Shown here in pieces: positions 9,251 to 18,945 of a stretch of 64,000 nt of DNA; the stretch's first letter is position 1; every line of letters begins with the position of its first letter. The position numbers were made by a program, and so were the translations under genes. This DNA comes from Candidatus Bathyarchaeota archaeon (lineage in GTDB: Archaea > Thermoproteota > Bathyarchaeia > Bathyarchaeales > UBA233): NCBI GenBank assembly GCA_025057795.1, contig JANXEP010000040.1:1-64000 (forward strand). Reading direction: 5' to 3'. The notes below the pieces were generated by a model that was not told the DNA's origin, ran no database searches, and was given only the letters and a program-made list of their open reading frames with translations.

Positions 9251-9946
9251 CTAGAGGAAGTACATTACCGAGAAGCCTACAACGTCGCCGAGCCAGTGGC
9301 TCACCATTACGGGCACAAGCCTCTTTGTTTTTGCATAAACAAGCCCATATACGAAGCCGAAAACCGCCGTGAAAAGCGTATGCACGGATATGCTGTGCCA
9401 AAAACCGAAAAGCACCGCTTGAAGCAGCACGGCGGCCAAAATCTTGCCCAGCAGCAGGCGTTCAAACCTTGTTTGGAGATAGCCCCTCCACACTATTTCT
9501 TCGCAAACCCCAGCCGTTAGAGATGTTACAGCTATGCCATAAACAGCCAAAGCCAAAGGCACCCTTTTGTACTCGCTTAAAAACTGTTTCCACATGTCTG
9601 GGCCGTAAATCAGGTCAGTCACGTAGGGCTCGACGATTTGAAAGAGTATGAAGGACAACCCAAGCAGCACAGCCACCGTGAGAATGCCAAGCCAAAGCCC
9701 GCCCTTAATGGGCCCTACTATTTCCCCGACGTTTTGCTTTTCAGCCTTAAAAAACCTAAGAGCCAGCCACGCAAGAAAAACATGGTAAACAGACCATAGA
9801 ACCAAACCGTAAGTGTAAATGTAATAGATGGAATTTTTAATGAATTCCTGTAAGGAAACAGCGGACACCACCACTACGGGAGTAACCAAAATGTTAAGGA
9901 TTAGGGGTAAAATGCTGAGAACTAAAACATGGGAACGGAGAGACAT
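9251..9946 (-). CDS. CPBP-family intramembrane metalloprotease
   Basis: A membrane protein with about seven hydrophobic segments. It carries the CPBP (CAAX protease/bacteriocin-processing) motifs: CEEIVWRGYLQTR with the paired Glu and Arg, FGFWHSISVHTLF with a conserved His, and a late His in MVSHWLGD. These residues form the catalytic metal site of Rce1-like enzymes. I chose the ATG at 9946 (231 residues). A TTG at 9991 would add 15 polar residues. It converges with EF-2, ending 11 nt after it. The substrate is unknown; prenyl-protein or peptide processing are the family options. Confidence 0.8.
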   Translation of the reverse strand: MSLRSHVLVLSILPLILNILVTPVVVVSAVSLQEFIKNSIYYIYTYGLVLWSVYHVFLAWLALRFFKAEKQNVGEIVGPIKGGLWLGILTVAVLLGLSFILFQIVEPYVTDLIYGPDMWKQFLSEYKRVPLALAVYGIAVTSLTAGVCEEIVWRGYLQTRFERLLLGKILAAVLLQAVLFGFWHSISVHTLFTAVFGFVYGLVYAKTKRLVPVMVSHWLGDVVGFSVMYFL

Positions 9947-10238
9947 TTTTGAAGTCCTGTAGCTTAAGTTGATTGACTGATTATTTATCAATTTTGCAAA
10001 TGTCGGGTAAACTTAAGTTATTTGGGTGATAACATCATTAGGATTGAAGGTTTGAGCGAAAATTAGGGGAATGCGCCAAACACCAGCCATCCTACGCCTC
10101 GATGGTTTGCCGAAACGGAGGCAGCCCATATTAAACTTTGCTTTGATGGAAAGTGGAAGCCAAAAGGGTTAGAGACAAATAGTTTCTAAACAGAAAACTT
10201 TTTGAAACTCGAAATTTTAAAGTGTTAAAGCGTTTCAA

Positions 10239-11006
10239 ATGGGCGTGAAGGTTAGTCGCTTAACGGTTTCTGTTGAAGGGCTTTGGGAGGAGCCCTTCGC
10301 TTCCATATTGTGCTACCCGAAGCCCAGCGAAGCTGAAATAGGGAAACGTGTAGCGGAGCTGAAAAGGCTCGGTGTCACAGCCTTAGAGTTCAGCGGGGAA
10401 AAACACGCCTTTAACGTGCCCGTCTTAGGAAAGGGCTGCGTCGGCATAGTTGTAAAAGCATATAGAGGAAACAAGAAGGCAGCCTTAAAAATTCGGAGAG
10501 TTGACGCCAACCGCGCTGGGATGCAGCGTGAAGCCCAAATGCTGAAAGCGGCGAACTCTGTGTATGTCGGGCCTAAACTTTTAGATTTCAGCAATGACTT
10601 CCTTTTAATGCAATTTATAGAAGGCGACTTGTTTTCGAAGTGGCTTGAGAGGGAAATCGGAAAAAAGCGTTTAGAACGGGTTTTAAGGGACGTCTTAGAA
10701 CAGTGTTGGCGGTTGGACGGGGTTGGCTTAGACCATGGAGAGCTAAGCCGCGCCCCAAAACATGTAATTGTGGACGGGGAAGACAAACCCTTCATATTGG
10801 ATTTTGAAACCGCAAGCCTAAACAGGAAAACCTCAAACGTGACCTCCCTAGCCCAGTTCCTTTTCATCAGCGGCACCGTTGCAGAGAAAATAACCAAAAT
10901 TTTAGGCGAAAAGGATAAGAAGGCGCTTTTGGAAGCCTTAAGGGCGTATAAAAGGAATTTGAATCGTCAAAATTTCGAGAAAATCCTTAAAGTTTGCGGT
11001 TTTTAG
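10239..11006 (+). CDS. Predicted Ser/Thr protein kinase, COG2112-like
   Basis: A 255-residue atypical protein kinase. It has a glycine loop (LGKGCVGIVV), an ATP-anchoring Lys (AALKIRR), a catalytic loop read as DHGELSRAPKHVIV in place of HRD, and a metal-binding ILDFETAS in place of DFG. This pattern matches the archaeal kinase group COG2112, distantly related to RIO kinases. About 75 residues precede the kinase fold. Its stop overlaps the convergent purP gene by 4 nt. Substrates are not known. Confidence 0.75.
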   Translation: MGVKVSRLTVSVEGLWEEPFASILCYPKPSEAEIGKRVAELKRLGVTALEFSGEKHAFNVPVLGKGCVGIVVKAYRGNKKAALKIRRVDANRAGMQREAQMLKAANSVYVGPKLLDFSNDFLLMQFIEGDLFSKWLEREIGKKRLERVLRDVLEQCWRLDGVGLDHGELSRAPKHVIVDGEDKPFILDFETASLNRKTSNVTSLAQFLFISGTVAEKITKILGEKDKKALLEALRAYKRNLNRQNFEKILKVCGF

Positions 11007-12088
11007 GCAACCACGTCTTGGATTCTTTTCTGCCTCAGGGCGTTTTTGATTTCCACAGCTATCCTTCTGCCCATATACATCCTCTCCCCATAGTTTAGAT
11101 AGGCGTACGGCGAAGTGCCAATTCCAACGTTTGTCCCAGCGACAATACGCGCGGAAATTTCAAAAGTGTAAATTTCAAGGTTGTCTGTTATTACGGTTTC
11201 AAGGCAGAAGGGCCCAATAATGCCTGGAGGCGCGATTTCTTTGGCGGCCTTCTGCACGTTATCGCCCATTTGCAGCAGCTCCGGCAGCAAGGATTCCCTT
11301 AGGGTTATGGGGATGTTGCCCACAATGGTGTATGTGGGGCTTAAGCCTATTTCAAGCTGTTCCTCTGCGGGCACCCTGCCTATAGCGTCCACCGCAGACT
11401 CGTACCGCTTATCTACACCCATAAACTCCACATCATCCCTTATAACGGAGGAGAAGTAGTGGGGGTAAACGTTCACGCCTAACACGTACTCTTGCAGGTG
11501 GATATTTTTAGCGTCCTCCTCGCTTATTAGGCCGCGGCGAACCATTTCCACAACTTTCTTGCGGAAGGCTTCAGGCGAATTAGCCAAAAAATAGCCTTTC
11601 CCGCCTTTAGCCCCTTGAAGCTTAGCAATCACCAGCCTGTCAATTTCCTCCGGGCTTTTAAAGGTTTTAGGCAGCCTAAGCCCAGCCTTCCTCAACCATT
11701 CCTCCTGTTTCTCCCGGCTTGCCTCCCAATGAAGCAGTTGGCGGTTCCCGAACATGGGCACGTGAAAGTTGTCGGTTAACTGTTCAGTGCTAAGGTAGGC
11801 TGTGAAGGAACCGTGGGGGACAATAACCGCATTAAGCCTTCTGAGGGATTCCTGCACCTTGTCGCTTAACAATTCGGTAAAATCCTTCACAATTACGAAC
11901 TCGTCTACCAGCGGGAATTTTCTATAAACAATCATGTCCTTCTCTTTGCATATGCAAACGGTTCTAAAGCCCTCTTCCTTGGCGCCTTTGAAAATGTTTA
12001 GCGCCGAGTGAGAACCTATGGTGGCTATAGCCAACCTTTTCAAGTCGTAGCGGCTTATCAGCCGGCTTACTTCTTCACGGGTTATCAT
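11003..12088 (-). CDS. purP: PurP family FAICAR synthetase, paralogue A
   Basis: A 361-residue ATP-grasp enzyme of the archaeal PurP family, which makes FAICAR from AICAR, formate and ATP in purine synthesis. Visible family features include the N-terminal IGSHSALNIFKGAKEEGF loop for the nucleotide substrate, VPHGSFTAYL, the ATP-grasp Lys region RLVIAKLQGAKGGKGYF, and the C-terminal FEISARIVAGTN. The start ATG overlaps the stop of the upstream paralogue by 4 nt (ATGA), so the two are one operon. The two copies differ strongly in the ATP-grasp loop, which suggests different roles. Confidence 0.9.
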   Translation of the reverse strand: MITREEVSRLISRYDLKRLAIATIGSHSALNIFKGAKEEGFRTVCICKEKDMIVYRKFPLVDEFVIVKDFTELLSDKVQESLRRLNAVIVPHGSFTAYLSTEQLTDNFHVPMFGNRQLLHWEASREKQEEWLRKAGLRLPKTFKSPEEIDRLVIAKLQGAKGGKGYFLANSPEAFRKKVVEMVRRGLISEEDAKNIHLQEYVLGVNVYPHYFSSVIRDDVEFMGVDKRYESAVDAIGRVPAEEQLEIGLSPTYTIVGNIPITLRESLLPELLQMGDNVQKAAKEIAPPGIIGPFCLETVITDNLEIYTFEISARIVAGTNVGIGTSPYAYLNYGERMYMGRRIAVEIKNALRQKRIQDVVA

Positions 12089-13188
12089 GTAACAATTTCC
12101 CCAAGCCTATCCTCTTTAACGGCGCGTTTTATCTCCATGGCAACCCTTCTTCCCGGGCCTACCTCCACACCATACTTGTATCTCATGTATGGCGACGTGG
12201 GCTCAACGCATGGGCATCCGGGTACTCTGGGGCTTACGTCGAAAACGTAGAATTCAAGGTTTTTGGTCACAGCACCCTGCAGGGCGAAAAGCCCAATCAT
12301 GCCCGGCGGATACTCTTTAAGGCATGTTTCCACAAAGCGTTCCCCAGCCTCGAAAACCTTTTCCAGCTGGCTTTCACGCATGGTAACGCCCATGTGGCCT
12401 ATTTCAATGTTCTGAGTTGTAATTCCAAGCTCTAGTTGCTCCTCTGCTGGAAGGTCCAGCACGCCGTCTAGGTCTGTTTGGATCCGCCTATCAAAACCCA
12501 GCAGATCAAGCTCTCCGGTCAGGGGCGACCAGAAAAAGTTTGCGTTAAACTTGGCACCTATGACGTACTCCTCTATCACGGCTGTTTTAAGGGCTTCAGG
12601 GCTTATTATGCCTCTTCGTATTCGTTCTTCAGCCTTTTCCTTAAACTCTTCAGGCGAAGAGGCGTAAAAGAAGGCTCTTTCAATAGCGCGTTCCTTTTCA
12701 GGCACTTTAACAATGACTAGGCGGTCTATGTCTTCAGGCGACTTGAAGATTTTGGGTGTTGGGATTCCAGCCTTCTGGAGCAGGTAATATTGGTTTCGTG
12801 GAACGTTGCGTTCCTCGGTTTTCAGCATGAAACGGTTTCCCATGATGGGCACGGTGAAACGCTCTTCAATGTTGTCGTAGCCCACGTAAACCGAAAAGGA
12901 GCGGTTGGGCACGAAAATCGTGTTCAGAGCCCTAAGCTTTTCCATGTTTTCCATAAGCGCAATGTCTGCAAACTTGTTCAGCAAAAGCACGTGATCAAAA
13001 AGGTTGCGGTAGTGTTTGGTGTAAGTCTTTTCGCGTCCTTTCTGGCAAACCACAACAGTCTCGAAACCCTCCTGCTTGGCGCCGTGAGCAACTTCTAAGG
13101 CTGAATGGGAACCCAGAACACCGACACGAATGTTGCGAGTGTCGTATTCGCTGACAATCCTCCTGATTATATTTCTGTTAATCACCAT
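12085..13188 (-). CDS. purP: PurP family FAICAR synthetase-like, paralogue B
   Basis: The second PurP-family protein, 367 residues from the ATG at 13188, which aligns with the start of the neighbouring paralogue. A GTG at 13212 would add eight residues. It keeps GVLGSHSALEVAHGAKQEGF, VPNRSFSVYV and the C-terminal VFDVSPRVPGCPC. The loop that reads KLQGAKGGKGYF in copy A is KVPEKERAIERAFF here, without the glycine-rich stretch. Several archaea carry two PurP-type genes and lack known enzymes for the last purine steps, so one copy may do a different reaction. The exact role is open. Confidence 0.85.
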   Translation of the reverse strand: MVINRNIIRRIVSEYDTRNIRVGVLGSHSALEVAHGAKQEGFETVVVCQKGREKTYTKHYRNLFDHVLLLNKFADIALMENMEKLRALNTIFVPNRSFSVYVGYDNIEERFTVPIMGNRFMLKTEERNVPRNQYYLLQKAGIPTPKIFKSPEDIDRLVIVKVPEKERAIERAFFYASSPEEFKEKAEERIRRGIISPEALKTAVIEEYVIGAKFNANFFWSPLTGELDLLGFDRRIQTDLDGVLDLPAEEQLELGITTQNIEIGHMGVTMRESQLEKVFEAGERFVETCLKEYPPGMIGLFALQGAVTKNLEFYVFDVSPRVPGCPCVEPTSPYMRYKYGVEVGPGRRVAMEIKRAVKEDRLGEIVT

Positions 13189-13269
13189 TTCCACATCACT
13201 GGGTTTTCTCACACTTTAGAACTATTTTAAAGCAAAAGCCTCTATTAAATTAGGCGCCATCCAAGATGT

Positions 13270-14334
13270 TTAGACCTTAAAACTTTTGAAAATAGCCATC
13301 ACGTCTGCCAGTTTTGGGACGTCAAACATTTTGTTCCCTGTCATTTCGTTTGCCGCCGCCATATACATTTGGCTTATAAGCGTTTTCAGTTTCGGCTCAA
13401 GCCTAGGCGGCTCCGTCTTCACAAGCTTTTTCCAGTTTTCTATGCCTTGCTCCCTTGCTTTTTTCTTGGCTTCCTCCACTTCATTAGCCCATTCCGTTCG
13501 CCTGTAGTATATGCGGGCTATTTCCTTGCTGACATGAAGCCCTTGATAGGTGAACCTGCACTCATCCAATGTGCCGACGACGTCCACAACCATGAGCCTT
13601 CTTTCCGGGTCGAAGGCAAGCTCGATTTTGCCGTCCTCGTTCACTAAACCCGCTTTGGAAGCAACTTCGGTTATTGTCTCGTCGACTTTTAGGAGCGCTC
13701 TTTTAACCTCTTCCAGTTCGCTGTCCGTTAAGCCAGCAATCTGCTGGGCTTCTTTCCAGCTGACGTAGCGGTCGCCCTCCTCAAGCTTTGTGCTCACATC
13801 GAAGATGGGTTTGGCAAGTCTTTCACCCGGCTTTGGCATATGGTCCAAGCCTAAGTCTTTTAGGGTTATGAGGCCTTGCTCCAGCCTTTTGAAAACTGAC
13901 GAGCCTTCTGGCAAGCCGTTCCTATAAATTATCTCCAATGGGATTAGGAAATTTCTTAGATTTGGCGTGTAAACGCTGTAGTCGTATTTTAGTTTGCCCC
14001 CTTCAACGTAAGCCCTAGGCCTATAAACGTTTACTAGGCTTATTTCCATAATATTTGCGGGTTGCTCTAACTCGTCGAAACGCACAACCCGCCCCCTTGC
14101 GTCCACAAGCCCCCGATAATGCGTTCTTATGCCCTTCTCTTCAAGCCTTTCAAAGCAGTATGCGCCCATTAGGCATAGGGCTGCGCCTTTCCCATCAATG
14201 TGGTCTGGCATTTCACCCCAGTCGAAAACCGAATAGCGGTCTGAAAAGTGGAAACGGCCGACACCCATGGCTTCACGGGTCGGTTTCTTTATAACTTCTA
14301 AATCTTTGACGCTTCCCATAGCCAACTTCTCCAA
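13270..14334 (-). CDS. purC: SAICAR synthetase (PurC)
   Basis: A 354-residue phosphoribosylaminoimidazole-succinocarboxamide synthase. It condenses CAIR with aspartate using ATP. The typical start GSVKDLEVI, then FHFSDRYSVFDWGEMPDHI, IPLEIIYRNGLPEGSS and DEVGTLDE-like VVDVVGTLDECRF mark the family. It is longer than the usual bacterial enzyme of about 240 residues and belongs to the longer archaeal form, with extra C-terminal helices. It lies 81 nt upstream of the purP pair on the same strand, giving a purC-purP-purP gene order. Confidence 0.93.
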   Translation of the reverse strand: MEKLAMGSVKDLEVIKKPTREAMGVGRFHFSDRYSVFDWGEMPDHIDGKGAALCLMGAYCFERLEEKGIRTHYRGLVDARGRVVRFDELEQPANIMEISLVNVYRPRAYVEGGKLKYDYSVYTPNLRNFLIPLEIIYRNGLPEGSSVFKRLEQGLITLKDLGLDHMPKPGERLAKPIFDVSTKLEEGDRYVSWKEAQQIAGLTDSELEEVKRALLKVDETITEVASKAGLVNEDGKIELAFDPERRLMVVDVVGTLDECRFTYQGLHVSKEIARIYYRRTEWANEVEEAKKKAREQGIENWKKLVKTEPPRLEPKLKTLISQMYMAAANEMTGNKMFDVPKLADVMAIFKSFKV

Positions 14335-14490
14335 AGCTTAGTTGTAGTCTTCTATTATTTTTGGTTTTAATTTTTCGGTTTAATGCTGAAATCGCGTAAA
14401 ACTTCGCCGAGGTTTAAAAGACAAAAATTGCGCCACATTACAGTCTCCTGCCCACCAAAACCACCGCTTTAAAAGTTGTTTAAACACCAT

Positions 14491-16068
14491 TCACCCGAGG
14501 CATTTTCGGGTTTTTGCCGCTTCCAAGAGGGAGGCTGATGCGCCAGCTTTATCGCCTTCTATGTAGGATATTAGGAAGTTGTTTGCAAAGTTTTCATGTT
14601 TCCTCTCAGCGGAGCTTTTAGGTCCAAGCCTTATTCCAAAGGTCTTTTCTATTGTTTCAAGGTCTCCTAAAACCTCGTTTAGAACACCCCTTAATTTTTC
14701 CCCACTCATTCCTACATTTTTAGCAACCAACTCGCAAGCATCTTTTAACATGTCTATGTTTCGCCATGAAAGATAGCCGCCTGCCACAGTCAAGTCATGC
14801 TTCAAGTTTACGTAGTATTTTTGGGTTATTTTCCATTCGTTTTCGTCCAATTCGGCAAAGAACTTTCCGCCTAAAAGTTCCGGCGGTAAGCCCAGCGTGT
14901 AAAGCGCCCCCGCGAAGGGTATGGCTCTGGGAAGGGTTACGCCTCTAACTTTGCGGGTGTATCCGAAAAGCCCTATGTGAAGTTTTCTCGCCCTCCGCGC
15001 AGGAACATAGGAGGCTACGCTGTTTATTAAGGGGGCTAGCCCTTCAACAATCCTTTCATAACACTCTCTACCTTTGCAGAGTAACGCAACCAATTTTTCC
15101 TCTTCTGATGGATCTATTATCATTGGTTCTCCGTTTGGAAGCCTCTTGTTTAAAGTGTTTACACACTCTTTCACTTGCATAATGGGATAATCGTATTTTA
15201 GAGCAGATTGAATTGTAACAGTTGACAGACCCCTATATTCGTTTAGAAAAGCATCAATGTTTTCGGGTGAAAGATGCCCCCGGAAAGGCATCGACCCAAC
15301 TCCCAATATAAGGTGGATGTTTATGTTTAGCTTCTTCTCAATGAGTTTTAACTTGGAAAAGGATAGTTTAGAGAGCAGAACAGCGCACGGAAGCCCATAG
15401 TTGAGGGCTGGATCCGACCTTGCAATGAAAACTCTCAGGTATTTTGGTTTAACCGTCTTTATGTAGGGCTCCACTATTTTGTCAGCCGCCAAAATGCTGT
15501 CAAAATCTTCTATAAGGGGTATAACCTCAATATTTTTAGGCTGGAAACATCCAATCCAATCTTTAACTTTTGAGCTGCTATCTAAAAATGCCTCCTCAAC
15601 TGTAGCTACCGTCTTTCTATAATAGTTGTGAAGCCATAGGAGTTCTTTCGAATTGGTGGTGAATGGAAGTATAACCTCAAAAATTGGAGTAACCTCTCTT
15701 TTATAGAAGGCAGATGCAACATCGCATGCGACCGGAATGTTATACAAGGTTTCAACGAAAACCTTTCTTTCAGCACCCTCAATTTTGGGATTAGGAATTC
15801 TATACGTTAGAAAAATGTCTTTTCCAAGCTGATGCTTGACAAAAAACTCTGGATGTTTGTCGAGGAGTTTTCTCACAACATGCGTATCAACATCTTTACC
15901 CTCAGAGTCCCACATAACCTCATGACAGCCAAGTTCACTATAAGCAAAATATGCCTCAAAAATTTCCGCATCCCCTTCAATAATGGTGCCTCCACACCAG
16001 CTTGGAAGATTCGCGTTGTCTGGGTGCTGTGTTGACATCGTTGCAGGGATCTTTCTATCATCATCCAT
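14491..16068 (-). CDS. ppcA: Phosphoenolpyruvate carboxylase, archaeal type
   Basis: A 525-residue enzyme that carboxylates PEP to oxaloacetate and refills C4 intermediates. The short archaeal type (about half the length of the bacterial enzyme) is recognised by the conserved start STQHPDN, the central GVGSMPFRGHLSPEN glycine and arginine segment, the Ile/Asp-Pro-Ser-Glu segment (IDPSEEEKL) and YVPARRARKLHIG. It sits between purC and purE on the same strand, but with gaps of about 156 and 198 nt. It is therefore probably transcribed separately. Confidence 0.95.
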   Translation of the reverse strand: MDDDRKIPATMSTQHPDNANLPSWCGGTIIEGDAEIFEAYFAYSELGCHEVMWDSEGKDVDTHVVRKLLDKHPEFFVKHQLGKDIFLTYRIPNPKIEGAERKVFVETLYNIPVACDVASAFYKREVTPIFEVILPFTTNSKELLWLHNYYRKTVATVEEAFLDSSSKVKDWIGCFQPKNIEVIPLIEDFDSILAADKIVEPYIKTVKPKYLRVFIARSDPALNYGLPCAVLLSKLSFSKLKLIEKKLNINIHLILGVGSMPFRGHLSPENIDAFLNEYRGLSTVTIQSALKYDYPIMQVKECVNTLNKRLPNGEPMIIDPSEEEKLVALLCKGRECYERIVEGLAPLINSVASYVPARRARKLHIGLFGYTRKVRGVTLPRAIPFAGALYTLGLPPELLGGKFFAELDENEWKITQKYYVNLKHDLTVAGGYLSWRNIDMLKDACELVAKNVGMSGEKLRGVLNEVLGDLETIEKTFGIRLGPKSSAERKHENFANNFLISYIEGDKAGASASLLEAAKTRKCLG

Positions 16069-16266
16069 ATTCTACACGCCCCAGAAGCGTCTATAATCAC
16101 TCTCTTTTAAACCTTCCAGCACCTTGCATACATCAACAATCCGTGGCTCATCATGCTGACTAAAAATTTTCAAACCTAGCGTTATCTCTCCATTTTTCTA
16201 CACAGAAAACCTTTCTGCAAATAATCTAAAATTTTGGAATCCGTGTTTTTACGCTGCAAGTCGCTT

Positions 16267-16755
16267 TCACCCATTCAAATTTTTAACTTGCTCGTCAGCT
16301 TTTTCTATCTCCTTTTTCTTGGCCAACTGGTACGCGCCTATGCGTTGCGCCAACTGTTTGTCTTCCAGGCTGAGGATTTTGGCTGCAGCTATGGCTGCTC
16401 CTTCAGGTTCTAGGGTTACTACAGAGCCTATTCCACTTGGAACCCGCAGCGACGAGAATATGTCGGCACCTGCAAACTTTTCAGAGTAAGGCGGGCACGC
16501 AATAACGGGTTTTGAGGTGTTGGCGTCCACGAAGGCGCTCAGGGCGTTAGACCTCCCAGCCACAGTTATGTAGACCACTTTTTCAGCTTCGTATTCTTTA
16601 AGGATTTGGAGCACCTTTTCAGGCGTTTTGTGGGCTGAAGCCACGCGGAACTCGTATGCAAGCTTGAAGGTGTCTAGGTGCTTTGCTATTTCTTTCGCGA
16701 ATTCCAAGTCTTTTTCAGAGCCCATCAACACAACAACTTTTGCCATAGACCCCAC
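16267..16755 (-). CDS. purE: AIR carboxylase PurE, class II-like
   Basis: A 162-residue PurE-family protein with the start VVVLMGSEKDLEFAKEIA and the substrate loop RVASAHKTPE. The active-site segments read VAGRSNALSAFVDANTSKPVIACPP and SSLRVPSGIG. Class I enzymes (CAIR mutases working with PurK) have GAGGAAHLPGM and MPRGxPVGT there. The version seen here matches class II enzymes, which carboxylate AIR with CO2 directly and need no PurK. The class call is from these motifs only. It belongs to the dispersed minus-strand purine cluster. Confidence 0.85.
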   Translation of the reverse strand: MGSMAKVVVLMGSEKDLEFAKEIAKHLDTFKLAYEFRVASAHKTPEKVLQILKEYEAEKVVYITVAGRSNALSAFVDANTSKPVIACPPYSEKFAGADIFSSLRVPSGIGSVVTLEPEGAAIAAAKILSLEDKQLAQRIGAYQLAKKKEIEKADEQVKNLNG

Positions 16756-16880
16756 GGAACTATAACTAGCCCATAGCTTCCTATTAAATTAATCGTCAAA
16801 TATGCCGAAAAAATTCAGCTTGAACTGATGAATGAAGCAGCAAAGTTTAAGGCTTGATAAACCACAAGTTTTATTGCGCC

Positions 16881-17477
16881 ATGATTGCTGAGCCTCTGCA
16901 TATCTATCTGGTGAAGAATCTTAGGGGAATAATCTATTTTTCCATGGAGGTTTCTCCAGAAGCAGAGCTTGAATGGCTTAAGAGAAAATTCCGCTACAGG
17001 GAGCTTGGAATTTCCGAAACCTTAAAGTTCAAGGCTAAATGGAAGAAGCTCCTAATCCTTCCCGGGATGGCGGAAGACCCTGTTCTAGATTCGCTTTTCC
17101 AAGCCTCAAGGTATGTGTGCCCCCTAATAGTTTTGAAAGAGAAAAGCTTGAGAGATTTTGAGAAAGCCATAGTTGCAAGCCTCAAAACCAGAATGAAGCT
17201 TGGCGACAAAGACTTAAAATTCAACGTAAGACTCGTTAACTACGCCATAACAGACTTCTACCTAAAATCCATAGAGTTTGCCGAAAAATCCGACATGGCT
17301 GCAAGAAGAAGGCTTGCTGAAAAAGATTTGAAAAGGTTCTGGAGGATAAAAGCCGACGCCGAGGGAAAAACCATAGTCGCCTACATAGATCCCCTCCTAA
17401 TAGAGGGGTATATACAAGACCCTGCGCTGAAAAGCTTAATCCCAAGCATAATCCTCGACTTACGATCTGATAAGTGA
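16881..17477 (+). CDS. Hypothetical archaeal protein, 199 residues
   Basis: Not recognised. The protein is soluble and rich in Lys and Glu, mostly helical in its second half (MAARRRLAEKDLKRFW), with no membrane segment or cysteine motif. The start is taken as the ATG at 16881; an in-frame TTG at 16854 would add nine residues (MINHKFYCA). No strong SD is seen before either, and AT-rich sequence upstream would allow a leaderless message. It is divergent from purE. No function is suggested by context. Confidence 0.55.
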   Translation: MIAEPLHIYLVKNLRGIIYFSMEVSPEAELEWLKRKFRYRELGISETLKFKAKWKKLLILPGMAEDPVLDSLFQASRYVCPLIVLKEKSLRDFEKAIVASLKTRMKLGDKDLKFNVRLVNYAITDFYLKSIEFAEKSDMAARRRLAEKDLKRFWRIKADAEGKTIVAYIDPLLIEGYIQDPALKSLIPSIILDLRSDK

Positions 17478-17723
17478 ACTCTGCGACTTTTAACCCCTGT
17501 TTATTTTTAACAATCATAGCTAATGCACAATATTATGAAGATTACAACCTTAACTAAAACGGGCAAAAACTTGAAAAATGGCATCTTATGGAATGGACAT
17601 TTGAAACGGTTTCTATGCTGGTCTAAAGGGTTAAATGTAGCTGTAGACCTTGCCTGTTTTGAAACGGGCCATTCATGTTTGAGTTTGACAGGTTTATATT
17701 TCAAGGAAGGTGAATGTAAAGTA

Positions 17724-18837
17724 ATGGATGGAAAACGCAAAACCGGAGTCATAAGGTTTTCCACACTATTTTTGACTTTTCTGTTAGGCTTGTTCATTTT
17801 GGTAACTGAAGCATATGCGTGGAGCAATGGAGGCTACAGCAGCAACTCATTAGAACCGGATTATGGAACCCACGACTGGATAGCTGAGCACGCTTTGGAT
17901 TGGCTTCCAGCAAATGAGAAAGCCTACAATAAACAATTTGAAGATATACCTTTACGGGACTGAGTTGCCTGACAACCCTAACCCCAGCGACGGAATTGGA
18001 GACACAAAAAAGCATCACATATACTTCTCCAAAACTGAAGTATTAGTGGACGACTCGGCAGCGGTTCGCGCCCAACAAGAATATGACAGGGCACTAAACC
18101 TTCTGAAGGCAAACAAATTTGAAGCTGCGGCTAAAACGGCGGGTATAATGAGCCATTACATAGCCGACATGGCGGTTTTTGGACACGTCATGGGCGCGGC
18201 AACCGACTGGGGAGAGGAAACCCATCATGACGAGTATGAAAAATATGTAGATGCAAGGACAAACAGCTACAACGACGCCTTCAACATTTACCTTTCCTTT
18301 GACGGAAGCCTAGACGAAATTTCGGCGTATGAGGCTGCGGTGAAATTGGCCTACGACACAACATTCGACGTTGACGGAGACCTTACTTGTGTATGGATGG
18401 ACCAAAATTACAACTGGAACAACCCAACCTTCATGAACAGATGCGGAGAGTCGCTTAACCTTGCAGTCAACCTCATCGCAGACGTCCTACACACATTATA
18501 TGTTGAAGCTTCCATACTTTCACCTGTCCCAACACCTTCGCCGAAACCAACTCCGTCATCTACGCCAACACCCACGCCAGTGGTTACGCCATCTCCCGCC
18601 CCAACACTAACCGCAATACCAACAGCATCCCCGACGCCTACGGCCGCGCCAACACTATTGCCCATGCCCTCGCCCAGCCATACACTTACGCCAACAATAG
18701 CACCCGTCCCAACATCAACCTATACCCCGACAGCGCCATCATATCCTTCAGCAGAAAACTTCATAATGAGCGCATTAATAGCCATCATCGCCTTAATTTT
18801 AATAGCCTTAATGGGGAGGAAAAAGCGCAGAAAATAA
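17724..18837 (+). pseudogene. Zn-dependent phospholipase C-like surface protein, one frameshift
   Basis: The ATG at 17724 follows an SD (AAGGAAGGTG). A signal peptide ends AYA before WSNGGYSS. In Bacillus-type Zn phospholipases the mature N-terminal Trp is itself a zinc ligand, and the next family motif, THDWIAEHALDWL, follows here as expected. HYIADMAVFGHVMG and THHDEYEKYV supply further His/Asp ligands. A Pro/Thr-rich linker of about 75 residues (about 18520-18740) leads to a C-terminal membrane anchor and the basic tail GRKKRRK. One extra A near 17923-17931 breaks the frame; removing it gives NEKAYINNLKIYLYG. It may be a sequence error in a working gene. Confidence 0.75.
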
Positions 18838-18945
18838 CCATACCTCCAAAAACTATGTGGCTCGTCAAAAAGAGCTTCTATTAATTTTGGGATTAAATTT
18901 AATAAAGTAGAACATGAGAAAGTATGCCTAGGGGGAGAATTAGAA

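Noticed and set aside
17523..17723. N-terminal extension of the phospholipase-like frame
   Set aside because: The ATG at 17724 has a good SD and leads straight into a signal peptide; the upstream part would bury that signal.
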